The notes: a model not told the origin generated them from the sequence alone. DNA of 64,000 nt from Gluconobacter roseus NBRC 3990 (GCF_006538885.1 NZ_BJLY01000005.1:99092-163091); one strand, 5' to 3'; counted from the first letter of the stretch, positions 38,901-47,616 are shown. A program made the numbers and translations.

Positions 38901-39326
38901 ATGGGAATGAACGTCGGAGGAGGCGGCGGTGACGACGAGGTGGTGTCGGCAATCAACACCACCCCCCTCGTCGACGTCATGCTGGTGCTGCTGATCATCT
39001 TTCTGATCACCATCCCCGTCGCCACGCATACGGTGAAGGTCAAGCTGCCGGTTGATGCCAATCAGCCGACACAGACCAAGCCGGGCAACGTTGTCCTGGC
39101 CGTGAATGCGAACGGCCAGGTGTTCTGGGACACGACACTCGTCCCGAACCACACCGAACTTCTGAACCGCCTCGTCGAGGCGGCCAAGAAGAAGCCGCAG
39201 CCGCAGATCCAGATCCGCGGTGACCAGGCTGCCAAGTATCTGGCAGTCGGCCAGGTGGTTGCAACCTGCCAGGAAGCAGGGATCGCCCACGTGGACTTCA
39301 TTACCGAGCAGCCTCACTCGAACTGA
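38901..39326 (+). CDS. exbD: ExbD/TolR-family protein, first copy
   Basis: 141 residues. A Gly-rich cytoplasmic start (GMNVGGGGGDDEVVSAINTTPLVDVML) leads into a single membrane helix (LVLLIIFLITIPVA) with the channel Asp in LVDVML. The periplasmic domain ends VVATCQEAGIAHVDFITEQ. It starts four bases after the exbB stop, so it is closely coupled. It pairs with ExbB in the proton channel. Confidence 0.92.
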   Translation: MGMNVGGGGGDDEVVSAINTTPLVDVMLVLLIIFLITIPVATHTVKVKLPVDANQPTQTKPGNVVLAVNANGQVFWDTTLVPNHTELLNRLVEAAKKKPQPQIQIRGDQAAKYLAVGQVVATCQEAGIAHVDFITEQPHSN

Positions 39327-39334
39327 GGTCGTGT

Positions 39335-39360
39335 CGGGCCGTTTTGAACGAAGCGGCCCG
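39335..39360 (+). promoter_or_regulatory. Intercistronic hairpin between the two exbD genes
   Basis: CGGGCCGTTTT and GAAGCGGCCCG form an 11-bp stem (with G-T wobbles at the top) closed by a GAAC tetraloop. It lies nine bases after the first exbD stop, without a terminator-type T-run. It resembles the hairpin before exbB in position and probable role. Confidence 0.6.
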
Positions 39361-39398
39361 TTCCTGCTTTCACGTCACCCTTTTGGAGAACCGCCGTC

Positions 39399-39833
39399 AT
39401 GGGCATGAGCGTCGGATCTGACAGCACGCACGAAGACGAAGGCATTGTCGATATCAACACCACGCCGTTGATCGACGTGATGCTGGTGCTGCTGATCATG
39501 CTGATCATCACCATCCCGCTTCAGACACACTCGGTGGCGATCGATCTGCCTCAGGGCAATCCTCCCCCATCGACCGAACAACCCAAGCTCGTGACCGTCA
39601 GCATCGGCTACGACAACAGCATTTCCTGGAACAACGAGCCGATCGCATCCGAGGCCGCTCTTCAGGCCCATTTCGAAGCTGCCGCAGCAATGCCGGACCA
39701 GCCTGAAATGCATATCCATCCCGATCGTCTTGCCGACTACAAGACGGTGGCCCATGTTATGGCGGATGCACAGCGTCTCGGCATGACCAAGCTTGGAATT
39801 GTCGGTCTGGATCAGTTCATGGAAGGACAGTAA
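39399..39833 (+). CDS. exbD2: ExbD/TolR-family protein, second copy
   Basis: 144 residues. The same layout as the first copy: a short cytoplasmic start with DINTTPLIDVML (channel Asp), one helix (LVLLIMLIITIPLQ), then a periplasmic domain ending MTKLGIVGLDQF. It differs clearly from the first copy outside the helix, notably a GNPPPSTEQP linker, so it is a divergent paralogue and not a recent duplicate. It may give a second type of channel with ExbB or act as a mixed partner. Confidence 0.9.
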   Translation: MGMSVGSDSTHEDEGIVDINTTPLIDVMLVLLIMLIITIPLQTHSVAIDLPQGNPPPSTEQPKLVTVSIGYDNSISWNNEPIASEAALQAHFEAAAAMPDQPEMHIHPDRLADYKTVAHVMADAQRLGMTKLGIVGLDQFMEGQ

Positions 39834-39836
39834 TTC

Positions 39837-41078
39837 GTGTCTTTGTCCCTTTACCGCCGTCTGAGCGCCCGTAACCTTCTGCTGGCCGGTGTCTTCGGTA
39901 TCGCTGCGCTTGCCGGCTCCGCCCATGCTGACGATGTCCTCGGCCAGGCCGTTGGCAAGGATCTGCAGCAGGCCCAGAGCGCCCTGGCATCCAAGAACTA
40001 TGCCAAGGCAATGGAAGCCGTCGACGCCGCAGACGCGGTCAAGGGCAAGACCGATTACGAAGCCTACACCACGGCCCAGATGCGTGCGGCCATCGCCGCG
40101 CAGTCAGGCAACACGGATGCTGCGATCAAGGCCTATGATGTCCTGATCAACAGCTCCCGTACGCCGAAGGCTGCCAAGGGCCAGATGCTGATGGCGCAGG
40201 CCACCATGGCCTACAGCGCCAAGCAGTACGCTCGCGCCATTCCGGCAACCGAGCGTTATCTGAAGGAATACGGCGCCGACCCGCGCATGCAGACGATGCT
40301 GATTCAGTGCTACTACCTGCAGCAGGACTGGAAGGGCACGGCCAAGGCCGCGCAGGAGCAGGTCGATGCCACGATCAAGGCTGGCAAGGTTCCGGCCGAG
40401 AACCAGCTTCAGATGCTGGCAACGGCTTATACGAACCTGAAGGACGCGGATGCTAAGACGCATGCCTATGTCCTGCTGGCCAAGTACTATTCCAAGCCTG
40501 ATTACTGGTCGATGCTGATCCACGATCTGGTGGCAAACCCGAACCTTTCGCCGCCGCTCGTTTTCTATGTCGAGCGTCTGCGTCTGGCGACCGGTGTGCT
40601 CAAGGATCCGTCCGACTATCAGGATATGGGTGAGCGCGCCGTACAGATGGGCCTGCCCCAGCTGGCGCTCAACCTGCTGAACCAGGGCTATGCCAACCAC
40701 TCGCTCGGCAATGGTCCGACCGCAGCGTCTGATGCGAAGTTCCATGCCTTTGTGGCCCAGCAGGCTGCGACGAACCGGAGCCAGCTTGCCTCTGCCGTGA
40801 CGCAGGCCGCTTCTGCTCCAAACGCAGGTCCGGCTTTGACCGCTGGTTACAACCAGGTGCTGAACGGACAGGTTGATGCGGGTCTGGCTCTGATGAAGAC
40901 GGGTCTGGGCAAGAACCCGCGTTATCCGGATCTGGCGCAGGTCGAATACGGCATGGCGCAGATGGATGGTGGCCAGAAGGCCGAAGCCATCAAGACGTTC
41001 TCTTCCGTGCAGGGCAATGGCCCAGCTAAGGATGTTGCCGAACTCTGGTCGCTGCTGCTGTCGCGTCCCGCGAAGTAA
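39837..41078 (+). CDS. Secreted tetratricopeptide-repeat protein
   Basis: 413 residues with a GTG start. A signal peptide (NLLLAGVFGIAALAGSAHA) precedes repeated helical hairpins: ALASKNYAKAMEAVDAAD, AAIAAQSGNTDAAIKAYD and YSAKQYARAIPATERYL fit TPR units, and more follow to the end. It is a periplasmic scaffold type protein. It begins three bases after the second exbD stop, so it is part of the tonB operon and may bind TonB/ExbBD parts or the cell wall; that is inference. Confidence 0.82.
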   Translation: MSLSLYRRLSARNLLLAGVFGIAALAGSAHADDVLGQAVGKDLQQAQSALASKNYAKAMEAVDAADAVKGKTDYEAYTTAQMRAAIAAQSGNTDAAIKAYDVLINSSRTPKAAKGQMLMAQATMAYSAKQYARAIPATERYLKEYGADPRMQTMLIQCYYLQQDWKGTAKAAQEQVDATIKAGKVPAENQLQMLATAYTNLKDADAKTHAYVLLAKYYSKPDYWSMLIHDLVANPNLSPPLVFYVERLRLATGVLKDPSDYQDMGERAVQMGLPQLALNLLNQGYANHSLGNGPTAASDAKFHAFVAQQAATNRSQLASAVTQAASAPNAGPALTAGYNQVLNGQVDAGLALMKTGLGKNPRYPDLAQVEYGMAQMDGGQKAEAIKTFSSVQGNGPAKDVAELWSLLLSRPAK

Positions 41079-41102
41079 GACATCCGTCTTAAAAAAGTAT
41101 AG

Positions 41103-41131
41103 AAAAGCCGGGGTTCTGCCCCGGCTTTTTT
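41103..41131 (+). terminator. Rho-independent terminator of the tonB operon
   Basis: GCCGGGG and CCCCGGC pair around TTCTG, extended by AAAA/TTTT on the outside and followed by TTTTTT. It sits 24 bases after the TPR gene and just before the convergent flgH stop. Confidence 0.9.
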
Positions 41132-41135
41132 GTGT

Positions 41136-41882
41136 TCAGAACGGCAGGATCGCGTCCATGACCTGCTGGCCATAGCGCGGGGTCTGAAGCTGTGTGAGCG
41201 TTCCGCGTCCACCATAAGAAATCCGGGCTTCCGCCATACGGTCATGCGTCACGGTATTGTCCGCCGTGATGTCCTGCGGACGCACGATGCCGCTGACTCC
41301 CAGTTCCCGCAATTCACTGTTTACCCGCACTTCCTGTTTGCCCATTACGACAAAATTGCCGTTTGGCAGAACCTGGGTGATGGTCCCTGCCAGACGCAGG
41401 GTTACGGTCTCGTTGCGGGTGATCTTGCCGGTCGCACCGGAATCACTGCTGCTGGCCGTGTTCAGACTGTCCGCGCCTGTGATCGAACTGATGACCTTGC
41501 CCTTGATGCCAAACAGATTGGGAATTCCAAATTTCTCGTCCGCGGTCCGGTCGGCAGTCGTCCCGTTGTTGAAGGCGGCGTTGTCCGTGATGTCCACGAT
41601 GATCGTGACGAGGTCGCCGACCTGCGATGCGCGCTGATCCTTGAAGAACGCCTTGCTGCCGGAGCGCCAGAGACTTGCGGCCTCGTCAGGGGGCGCCTGC
41701 AGGGGCGGCATCGGCATGGTGACGGGACGATAGGAGTTCGCCCGCGTCGGATCCGTGATCGATGTCATGCGGGGTGGCCGGCCGATCTCGGACATCTGCG
41801 CGAGGGAATTGCAGGCTGACAGGACCGGCAGAAGGCCGAGCAGCCCCAGAGTGCGAGCAGAATGTCGAAAAGCGTGCCGCAT
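41136..41882 (-). CDS. flgH: Flagellar L-ring protein FlgH
   Basis: 248 residues. A lipobox (LLPVLSAC) makes it an outer-membrane lipoprotein. Conserved FlgH motifs are present: SLWRSGSKAFFKDQRASQVGDLVTIIV, IITDN-like VDITDNAAF, GNFVVMGKQEVRVNSE and SGIVRPQDI. FlgH forms the L ring of the flagellar basal body. The start at 41882 is chosen from the signal peptide; the open frame continues to 42158 but is not coding-like. No other flagellar gene is in the window. Confidence 0.93.
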   Translation of the reverse strand: MRHAFRHSARTLGLLGLLPVLSACNSLAQMSEIGRPPRMTSITDPTRANSYRPVTMPMPPLQAPPDEAASLWRSGSKAFFKDQRASQVGDLVTIIVDITDNAAFNNGTTADRTADEKFGIPNLFGIKGKVISSITGADSLNTASSSDSGATGKITRNETVTLRLAGTITQVLPNGNFVVMGKQEVRVNSELRELGVSGIVRPQDITADNTVTHDRMAEARISYGGRGTLTQLQTPRYGQQVMDAILPF

Positions 41883-42190
41883 GGGAAAGATGAGATCCGT
41901 CTGTTCTGTGTGATCCCAAGCAAACACGAGAGCGGTAAAAAACCTGTTAAGACGCCGCCGGTACAGTGCATTGGCAAGACTCGGACGAGGTCTCGTTGTC
42001 GGTGGCAGGCCTCCGGTCTGAGTGTCCCGGTTCCTGCTGCGCCCTTGCCCTGTCAGGAGATGTGGCCGAAAACAACATGGCGTGGGCTGACATTCCGGCC
42101 AGCCCGGGCCCATCCTGCCGGGAGACTGCCCCATGCCGACCGTTTCTGCCTCTTCCACCGCGGACAGGTTTTCCGCGTTCCGGTCCTGAG
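41883..42190. other. Intergenic region between flgH and the epimerase gene
   Basis: 308 bases between divergent genes. No clear promoter pair or RNA gene is visible. A short open frame (42133-42189, 18 codons, starting MPTVSASSTADRF) has GGGAG eight bases upstream and ends TGA one base before the epimerase ATG; it could be a leader peptide. Confidence 0.5.
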
Positions 42191-43105
42191 ATGGGACTCC
42201 GGATTCTGCTGACCGGCGGGCAGGGGTTTGTCGGCCAGCATCTCAAGGCCCGGCTTCAGGACCGCATTCCCGGACATGTGCTGCTGGAAGACCCGATGGA
42301 CATCCGCGACCGGGCTGCCGTCGAGCGTTTCGTGCGGAATGAAAAGCCGGATGCCTGCCTGCATCTGGCTGCTGTTTCCTCGGTCGCGCGTGCAAAGGCG
42401 GAAAGCGCTGATGCCTGGACGGTCAATCTGGACGGGACGCTCATTCTGGCTGAAACCTTCGAGACCCATGCTCCTCAGGCCAGCTTCATCTTCGTCTCAA
42501 CGGCCGAAGTTTATGGGGCCAGTTTTTCCTCGGGCCAGCCCCTCGACGAATCCGCTGTGATCGCACCGGTCAATGCCTATGCCTCCAGCAAGGCGGCGGC
42601 CGATCTGGCCATCGGCAATCTGAGCCGGGAAGGGCTGCACGGCCTGCGCCTGCGCTCTTTTACCCAGGCGGGCACTGGGCAGGATGAAGACGCTATCCTG
42701 CCGTTTCTTGCCGCTCAGGTTGCCCGGATCGAAGCCGGACAGCAGGCGCCGACCATCAGAGTGGGCCATCCCGACGCGGGTTTCGACGTTACCGATGTGC
42801 GCGACGCCTGTGACGCCTATATCAATGCGCTGGCTCTTCCCCAGCCTCTGCCAAATGGAACCGCTCTGAACATCTGTTCCGGCGTGACCCGCACGGTCCG
42901 TTCCATGGCTACTGATCTTCTGGACGTGGCTGGCATCTCGGCGACCGTTGAGGTCGATCCAGACATTCCCTGTCCGTCCGGCCTGCCTTCCATGCGGGGC
43001 AATCCAGCCGCCGCCCGGCAGGCGCTGGACTGGAGCCCTCAGATCCCCTGGCATGAGACGCTGGTGAGTGTGCTCAATGACTGGCGTTACCGGATCAAAC
43101 CCTGA
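42191..43105 (+). CDS. NAD(P)-dependent sugar-nucleotide epimerase/reductase
   Basis: 304 residues, extended SDR family. The Rossmann motif is ILLTGGQGFVGQHL, the catalytic pair is YASSK in VNAYASSKAAAD, and FVSTAEVYG carries the conserved serine/threonine region. Most like GDP-4-keto-6-deoxy-mannose reductase (Rmd) and related GDP-mannose-derived enzymes that make deoxysugars for surface polysaccharides. The exact product is not certain. Confidence 0.82.
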   Translation: MGLRILLTGGQGFVGQHLKARLQDRIPGHVLLEDPMDIRDRAAVERFVRNEKPDACLHLAAVSSVARAKAESADAWTVNLDGTLILAETFETHAPQASFIFVSTAEVYGASFSSGQPLDESAVIAPVNAYASSKAAADLAIGNLSREGLHGLRLRSFTQAGTGQDEDAILPFLAAQVARIEAGQQAPTIRVGHPDAGFDVTDVRDACDAYINALALPQPLPNGTALNICSGVTRTVRSMATDLLDVAGISATVEVDPDIPCPSGLPSMRGNPAAARQALDWSPQIPWHETLVSVLNDWRYRIKP

Positions 43106-43246
43106 AATGACCGGTCCGGCATCGTCTGATGCTGGACAGTCCGCGAGCAGGCCGTCATTTTCTTTGTGGCCTCCTGTGAATGTCATCGCACCGGCGGACG
43201 GGACAGGATTATGGTCAGCAAGGCAGAACCGGAAACCGGAGTTCGT

Positions 43247-43429
43247 ATGACGACAGACCCCCATGACAGCGAAATTACGGTGCTCGCCGCTGCGAACGGC
43301 CTGACCATCCCGTCCGAATTCCGTGCCGGGGTGCGGACCAATCTTGAACTTCTGCGCAGCTATGGCGCGTTGATCGAAGGGCTGGAACTGCCGGACCGCC
43401 TCGAACCCGCTTTCCGGTACGAACCATGA
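43247..43429 (+). CDS. AtzG-like small subunit (DUF4089, HpxX-like)
   Basis: 60 residues, mostly helical. The ORF ends with LELLRSYGALIEGLELPDRLEPAFRYEP, the pattern of DUF4089/AtzG-like proteins, which act as structural partners of AtzE-type amidases. The start at 43247 (MTTDPHD) has GGAG five bases upstream. The stop overlaps the amidase start (ATGA), as in the atzG-atzE and hpxX-hpxY pairs. Confidence 0.82.
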   Translation: MTTDPHDSEITVLAAANGLTIPSEFRAGVRTNLELLRSYGALIEGLELPDRLEPAFRYEP

Positions 43430-44760
43430 GCGGCCTTGAACAGCGCACGGTCGCGCTTGCCGCCAGCGTCCGCAAGGGCGAGCGCTCCGCACGCGATCTG
43501 GCCGTGAAGGCTCTGGCCGATATCGAAAGCCGGGACGGGAGCTATCACTGTGTCACGCGCCTGCTGATGCAGCGTGCCCTTGAAGCTGCCGAGAGGGTGG
43601 ATCGTCTTGTGCTGCAGGGCCGCGATCCCGGACCGCTTGCGGGTGTGCCGTTTGGCATCAAGGATCTGTTCGATGTCCGAGGCGAAGTCACGACCGCTGG
43701 CTCGAAAGTCCTCGCCAACGATCCGCCTGCCACGCAGGATGCGGTTGTGGTTGCGCACATGATCGCGGCCGGGGCTATTCCCATCGCCCTGACGAACATG
43801 GACGAGTTTGCTTACGGGTTCGCCACGATCAACGCCCATTACGGCAACACCCGCAATCTGCATGCTCCCGAGCGTCTGGCCGGTGGATCGTCAGGCGGTT
43901 CGGCGGCGGGTGTGGCTGCGCGGATGTTCTCTCTCGGCCTTGGTTCCGACACGAACGGCTCTATCCGCGTTCCGGCGTCGCTCTGCGGCGTGTGGGGGCT
44001 GCGGGCGACGCAGGGTCGGTTGTCCGTGGAGGGCAGCTACCCGTTCGTACCGAGCCTCGATACGGTCGGCCCGTTCGCTGACAGTGCGGGCGGACTGAAA
44101 GCCTGTTTTGAAGCGCTCTGCGCCAGACCGCTGGCGGAGGTGGATGTCAGCAGCCTGCGCATTGCCCGGCTTGGCGGCTGGTTCGGCGAGAACATGTCGG
44201 CGCCGATGCAGACGGCGATCGATACGCTCTCCATGGCGCTGGGAGCAACGGATGTCGTGGAGATCCCCGAAGTGGCGCGTGCGCGGGCTGCGGCATTTGT
44301 CATCAGCGCCTCCGAAGGGGCGGGGCAGCATCTCGGACGTCTGCGCACTCAGGCTGGCGAATACGATCCTGCTGTCCGGGACCGTCTGCTGGCTGGGGCT
44401 CTTCTGCCGTCCACGCTGATTTTTCAGGCTCATCGCCTGCGGCACTGGTTTCGGGATCGCATGCACGAGGCTTTTGCGAAAACCGACATCCTGCTGGCCC
44501 CGGCGCTTGTCGGTGAGGCGCCGCGTTTCGATCAGCCGGAAATCGAAATCGGCGGCAAGATGGTCTCTGCCCGGGCCAATCTGGGTCTTTACACGCAGCC
44601 GCTGACATTGGCGGGTTTCCCGGTCCTGACGGTGCCGATGAAGGTTCCGGGGCTGCCGCTCGGTGCGCAGCTGATTGCGCGTCCGGGCCGCGAGGACCAA
44701 CTCTTTGCTTTGGCTGAAAAGCTGGAAACGGACGGACTGGCGGAAGCCCGTCTGATCTGA
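43426..44760 (+). CDS. AtzE-family amidase (HpxY-like)
   Basis: 444 residues, amidase-signature family. The catalytic Lys is in FGIKDLFDV, and GGSSGGSAAGVAA plus the later GSDTNGSIRVPASLCG hold the Ser-cisSer-Lys machinery. AtzE with AtzG hydrolyses 1-carboxybiuret in cyanuric acid breakdown; the HpxXY homologues sit in purine catabolism clusters. Here the neighbours are allantoate and oxamate-type enzymes, so a ureido or oxalurate-like amide is a likely substrate (inference). ATGA overlap with the upstream AtzG-like gene. Confidence 0.88.
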   Translation: MSGLEQRTVALAASVRKGERSARDLAVKALADIESRDGSYHCVTRLLMQRALEAAERVDRLVLQGRDPGPLAGVPFGIKDLFDVRGEVTTAGSKVLANDPPATQDAVVVAHMIAAGAIPIALTNMDEFAYGFATINAHYGNTRNLHAPERLAGGSSGGSAAGVAARMFSLGLGSDTNGSIRVPASLCGVWGLRATQGRLSVEGSYPFVPSLDTVGPFADSAGGLKACFEALCARPLAEVDVSSLRIARLGGWFGENMSAPMQTAIDTLSMALGATDVVEIPEVARARAAAFVISASEGAGQHLGRLRTQAGEYDPAVRDRLLAGALLPSTLIFQAHRLRHWFRDRMHEAFAKTDILLAPALVGEAPRFDQPEIEIGGKMVSARANLGLYTQPLTLAGFPVLTVPMKVPGLPLGAQLIARPGREDQLFALAEKLETDGLAEARLI

Positions 44761-46020
44761 TTAACGTCCTAGCGCCTCGGCCATCTTTGCGTGGTCGAGG
44801 CGCTTTTCCCATGCGGCAATCAGAACCGGGGCGACGCAGTTGCCTGCGAAGTTGCCCACGGCCCGCGCGATCCCTGCAAACCAGTCCACGGCCAGAAGCA
44901 TCACCAGACTTGCGGGCGGGATGGAGGGCACGCTCGCCAGCGTTGCTGCCAGAATGACGATCGCAAAACCCGGAATCCCGTGCGCGCCTTTGGATGTGAT
45001 CAGCGCTGTCACCAGCAGTGTCGCGATTTGCCAGACTGTCAGATGCGTTCCGGTGGCATTGGCCAGAAAGATGACTGCCATCCCCAGATAGATCGATAGT
45101 GCATCCAGATTGAGTGAATACCCGGCTGGCACCACGATCCCCACGACCTGACGTTCCACCCCGAGTTTCTCAAGCTTGGTCATCAGGCTGGGCAGAACCG
45201 CGTCCGATGCCGTGGTTGTGGCGACGATCAGCAGTTCTTCGCGAAAATAACGCGCAAACCGCAGTGGGCTGACGCCCGCAAGCCGCAGACCCCCGCCCAG
45301 CGCGCCAACGATAAAAAGCCCCACCAGCAGGAAATACAGCGCCGTAAATCCGGCCAGATGCCCGATGGTCTCCAGTCCGTAACGCGCCGTTGTCGTCACC
45401 ATCGCGCCGAACACGCCCAGAGGAGCCACGCGGATGATGACGCCCATCATGCGCGAAAACAGTTCGGAAACACTTTCGATCAGCCGGACCAGAGGTGCGC
45501 CGCGTTCTCCCATACCGCTCAGGCAGCATCCGGCAAAAATCGCGAAGACCAGAATCTGGAGGACGTTCCCCTGCGTGAAGGCTTCCGCAGGGGTGCGCGG
45601 CACGAGCGAGAGCAGGAATCCGCTGATGCCTCCCGCCCGCAGGCTCTGCGCATGTCCGCCATAGGACGCAATCATCCGCATATCTTCGGCCGTTGGCACG
45701 AACCCGACGCCCCGGCCGATCCCGAGCCCCATCGCAACCATGACCGCTACGCCAAGCGCGAGCGTCGTCATGATCTCGAAATAGAGCAGGGCCTGTCCCC
45801 CGAGCCGCCCGACCGTTTTCAGCGATCCGGCCCCGAGAATACCGAGCGTTACGATACAGAACAGCAGCGGCCCGACCGCCATGATGATGAGGCGCATGAA
45901 CAGCGCCATCATCCATCCCACATCATCCGCGAGGGCCGGGAAGAACAGTCCGGCGCCAAGCCCGAGTATCGTTGCCAGAACGACCTGCGCGAACAGGTTT
46001 CCGGCCAGAGCTCTCACCAC
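44761..46020 (-). CDS. DctA-like dicarboxylate/amino acid:cation symporter
   Basis: 419 residues, SDF/DAACS family with about eight membrane helices and re-entrant loops. ATTTASDAVLPSL matches the serine-rich substrate loop, and VVPAGYSLNLDALSIYL is the NMDGT-region equivalent. It imports anionic substrates with H+ or Na+. Its start overlaps the stop of the HpxW-like gene by seven bases, suggesting it imports a substrate of this pathway, such as an oxamate-, oxalurate- or allantoate-type anion (inference). GTG start, weak ribosome-binding site. Confidence 0.85.
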   Translation of the reverse strand: MVRALAGNLFAQVVLATILGLGAGLFFPALADDVGWMMALFMRLIIMAVGPLLFCIVTLGILGAGSLKTVGRLGGQALLYFEIMTTLALGVAVMVAMGLGIGRGVGFVPTAEDMRMIASYGGHAQSLRAGGISGFLLSLVPRTPAEAFTQGNVLQILVFAIFAGCCLSGMGERGAPLVRLIESVSELFSRMMGVIIRVAPLGVFGAMVTTTARYGLETIGHLAGFTALYFLLVGLFIVGALGGGLRLAGVSPLRFARYFREELLIVATTTASDAVLPSLMTKLEKLGVERQVVGIVVPAGYSLNLDALSIYLGMAVIFLANATGTHLTVWQIATLLVTALITSKGAHGIPGFAIVILAATLASVPSIPPASLVMLLAVDWFAGIARAVGNFAGNCVAPVLIAAWEKRLDHAKMAEALGR

Positions 46021-47606
46021 GCGGCAACGGCCCCGTCGCTGCGGGGATCGGTCGCGCCTTCGAGGCGTCCGTTTTCGTGGCGGATCAGCGCGCCGGCGTG
46101 ACCCATGATGATGGACTGTTCGGGGAGTGCTTCGACGGTATGCCCGGCTGCCTCAAGCCGCGACATGACATCCGGACTGAATCCCGGCTCCACCTTGAGC
46201 GACAGGCTCTCGTCTCCCCAGGTGCGCCCGAGCAGCCAGCGCGGACGGCAGATCGCTTCCTGAAGTGGCACCTCGTAGCGGACATGACGGCTGAAGATTG
46301 CGGCCTGTGTCTGGGGCTGGCCTTCGCCGCCCATGGTGCCATAGACCATTGTGCGCCCGTCCCGCAGTCGTGCGGCAGCCGGGTTGAGCGTACGAAACGG
46401 CTTGGCTCCGGGACGCAGGATATTCCAGCCCGAATGGGCCAGACGGAAGGATGATCCGCGGTTCTGCCAGAACAGCCCGCTCTGCGGCAGCATTACGCCG
46501 GAGCCAAATTCGAAATACAGGCTCTGGATCATGCTGACCGCAACGCCATTGCGGTCGATCGCCCCCATCCATGTCGTATCGCCCCATTGGGTCTGCTCCG
46601 TCCAGGGCAGGGCATGGGTCATGGAAATGCGGGACGCCATCGCCTCCAGTCGTGCCGGATCGGCCAAGAGAGCCCGGGCCCGGGATTCCGAATGTTCGCT
46701 GCCATCCGTATAACGGTTGCGGTAGAGGAACGCCTGTTTGGTCGCTTCGACCAGACCATGCACATGCGCAAAGCTTTCCGGCCCGTCGGCACGGCTCAGA
46801 TGATCCGACAGGGCCAGGATCAGAAGCGAGGCCACGCCCTGTGTGGGCGGGGCGGTATTATAAAGAAAGCCATCGCTGGTTTGGACATGCAGCGGTTCCT
46901 TGACCTCTGCCCGATGCGCCAGAAGATCCAGCGACCGGACCGGACTGCCTGCCGCTGCCAGATCGGCGGCCAGACTGCGCGCCAGCGGCCCGTTATAGAA
47001 ACTGCGCAAGCCGTCCCGGTTCAGCATTCTCAGCGTCTGGGCCAGTTCGGGCGATTTGCGGATACTGCCCGCTGTCCAGGGCTTGCCTTCTGGAAAACAG
47101 ATCCGTGCCAGCGTCGGATCCGACATGAGTTCCGGCTGCTTCTGCGCCAGAAGAGCCGCCTCGCTCTCTGATACGACCCGCCCGTGTTCTGCATAAAAGA
47201 TGGCGTCACGAAGAAGCCGATCCAGCGGGAGGGGCTCGCGGATATCGCTGCTCAGTTCCAGTGCCTTCTCCCAGCCCGAGACTGTCCCGGCCACCGTATT
47301 GGCCGCAAGCCCGCCACGCCAGGGAATGACGTTGTGCCCAGCCTCGGCATACACCGCATGATCCGCTCCCATGGCCAGCGCCCCACAGGCGTCGATGGCC
47401 ACCGTCCGTCCGTCAGGATAGCAGATCAGCCAGAACGCATCGCCGCCCAGTCCCGTCATGTGCGGATAGACGACTGCCAGCGTGGAAGCCGTGGCCACGA
47501 TCGCTTCGATCGCTGTTCCGCCCTCGCGCAGGACGTCCAGTCCCGCCTGACTGGCCAGATGATGCGGAGACGTTACCATTCCGCCGAGAGCATTGGGTGT
47601 CAGCAT
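46014..47606 (-). CDS. Gamma-glutamyltransferase-fold protein, oxamate amidohydrolase HpxW-like
   Basis: 530 residues, Ntn-hydrolase proenzyme of the GGT family. The self-cleaving nucleophile is Thr344 in QWGDTTWMGAIDRNG, so processing would give chains of about 343 and 187 residues. The N-terminus (MLTPNALGGMVTSPHHLASQAG) has no signal peptide, unlike periplasmic Ggt. In Klebsiella the hpx homologue HpxW hydrolyses oxamate to oxalate and ammonia; the neighbours here (AtzGE, HpxK, HpxJ types) point to the same role. LysR ends 10 bases upstream and carries its ribosome-binding site (GAGG). Confidence 0.8.
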   Translation of the reverse strand: MLTPNALGGMVTSPHHLASQAGLDVLREGGTAIEAIVATASTLAVVYPHMTGLGGDAFWLICYPDGRTVAIDACGALAMGADHAVYAEAGHNVIPWRGGLAANTVAGTVSGWEKALELSSDIREPLPLDRLLRDAIFYAEHGRVVSESEAALLAQKQPELMSDPTLARICFPEGKPWTAGSIRKSPELAQTLRMLNRDGLRSFYNGPLARSLAADLAAAGSPVRSLDLLAHRAEVKEPLHVQTSDGFLYNTAPPTQGVASLLILALSDHLSRADGPESFAHVHGLVEATKQAFLYRNRYTDGSEHSESRARALLADPARLEAMASRISMTHALPWTEQTQWGDTTWMGAIDRNGVAVSMIQSLYFEFGSGVMLPQSGLFWQNRGSSFRLAHSGWNILRPGAKPFRTLNPAAARLRDGRTMVYGTMGGEGQPQTQAAIFSRHVRYEVPLQEAICRPRWLLGRTWGDESLSLKVEPGFSPDVMSRLEAAGHTVEALPEQSIIMGHAGALIRHENGRLEGATDPRSDGAVAAW

Positions 47607-47616
47607 GGCAGCGTCC

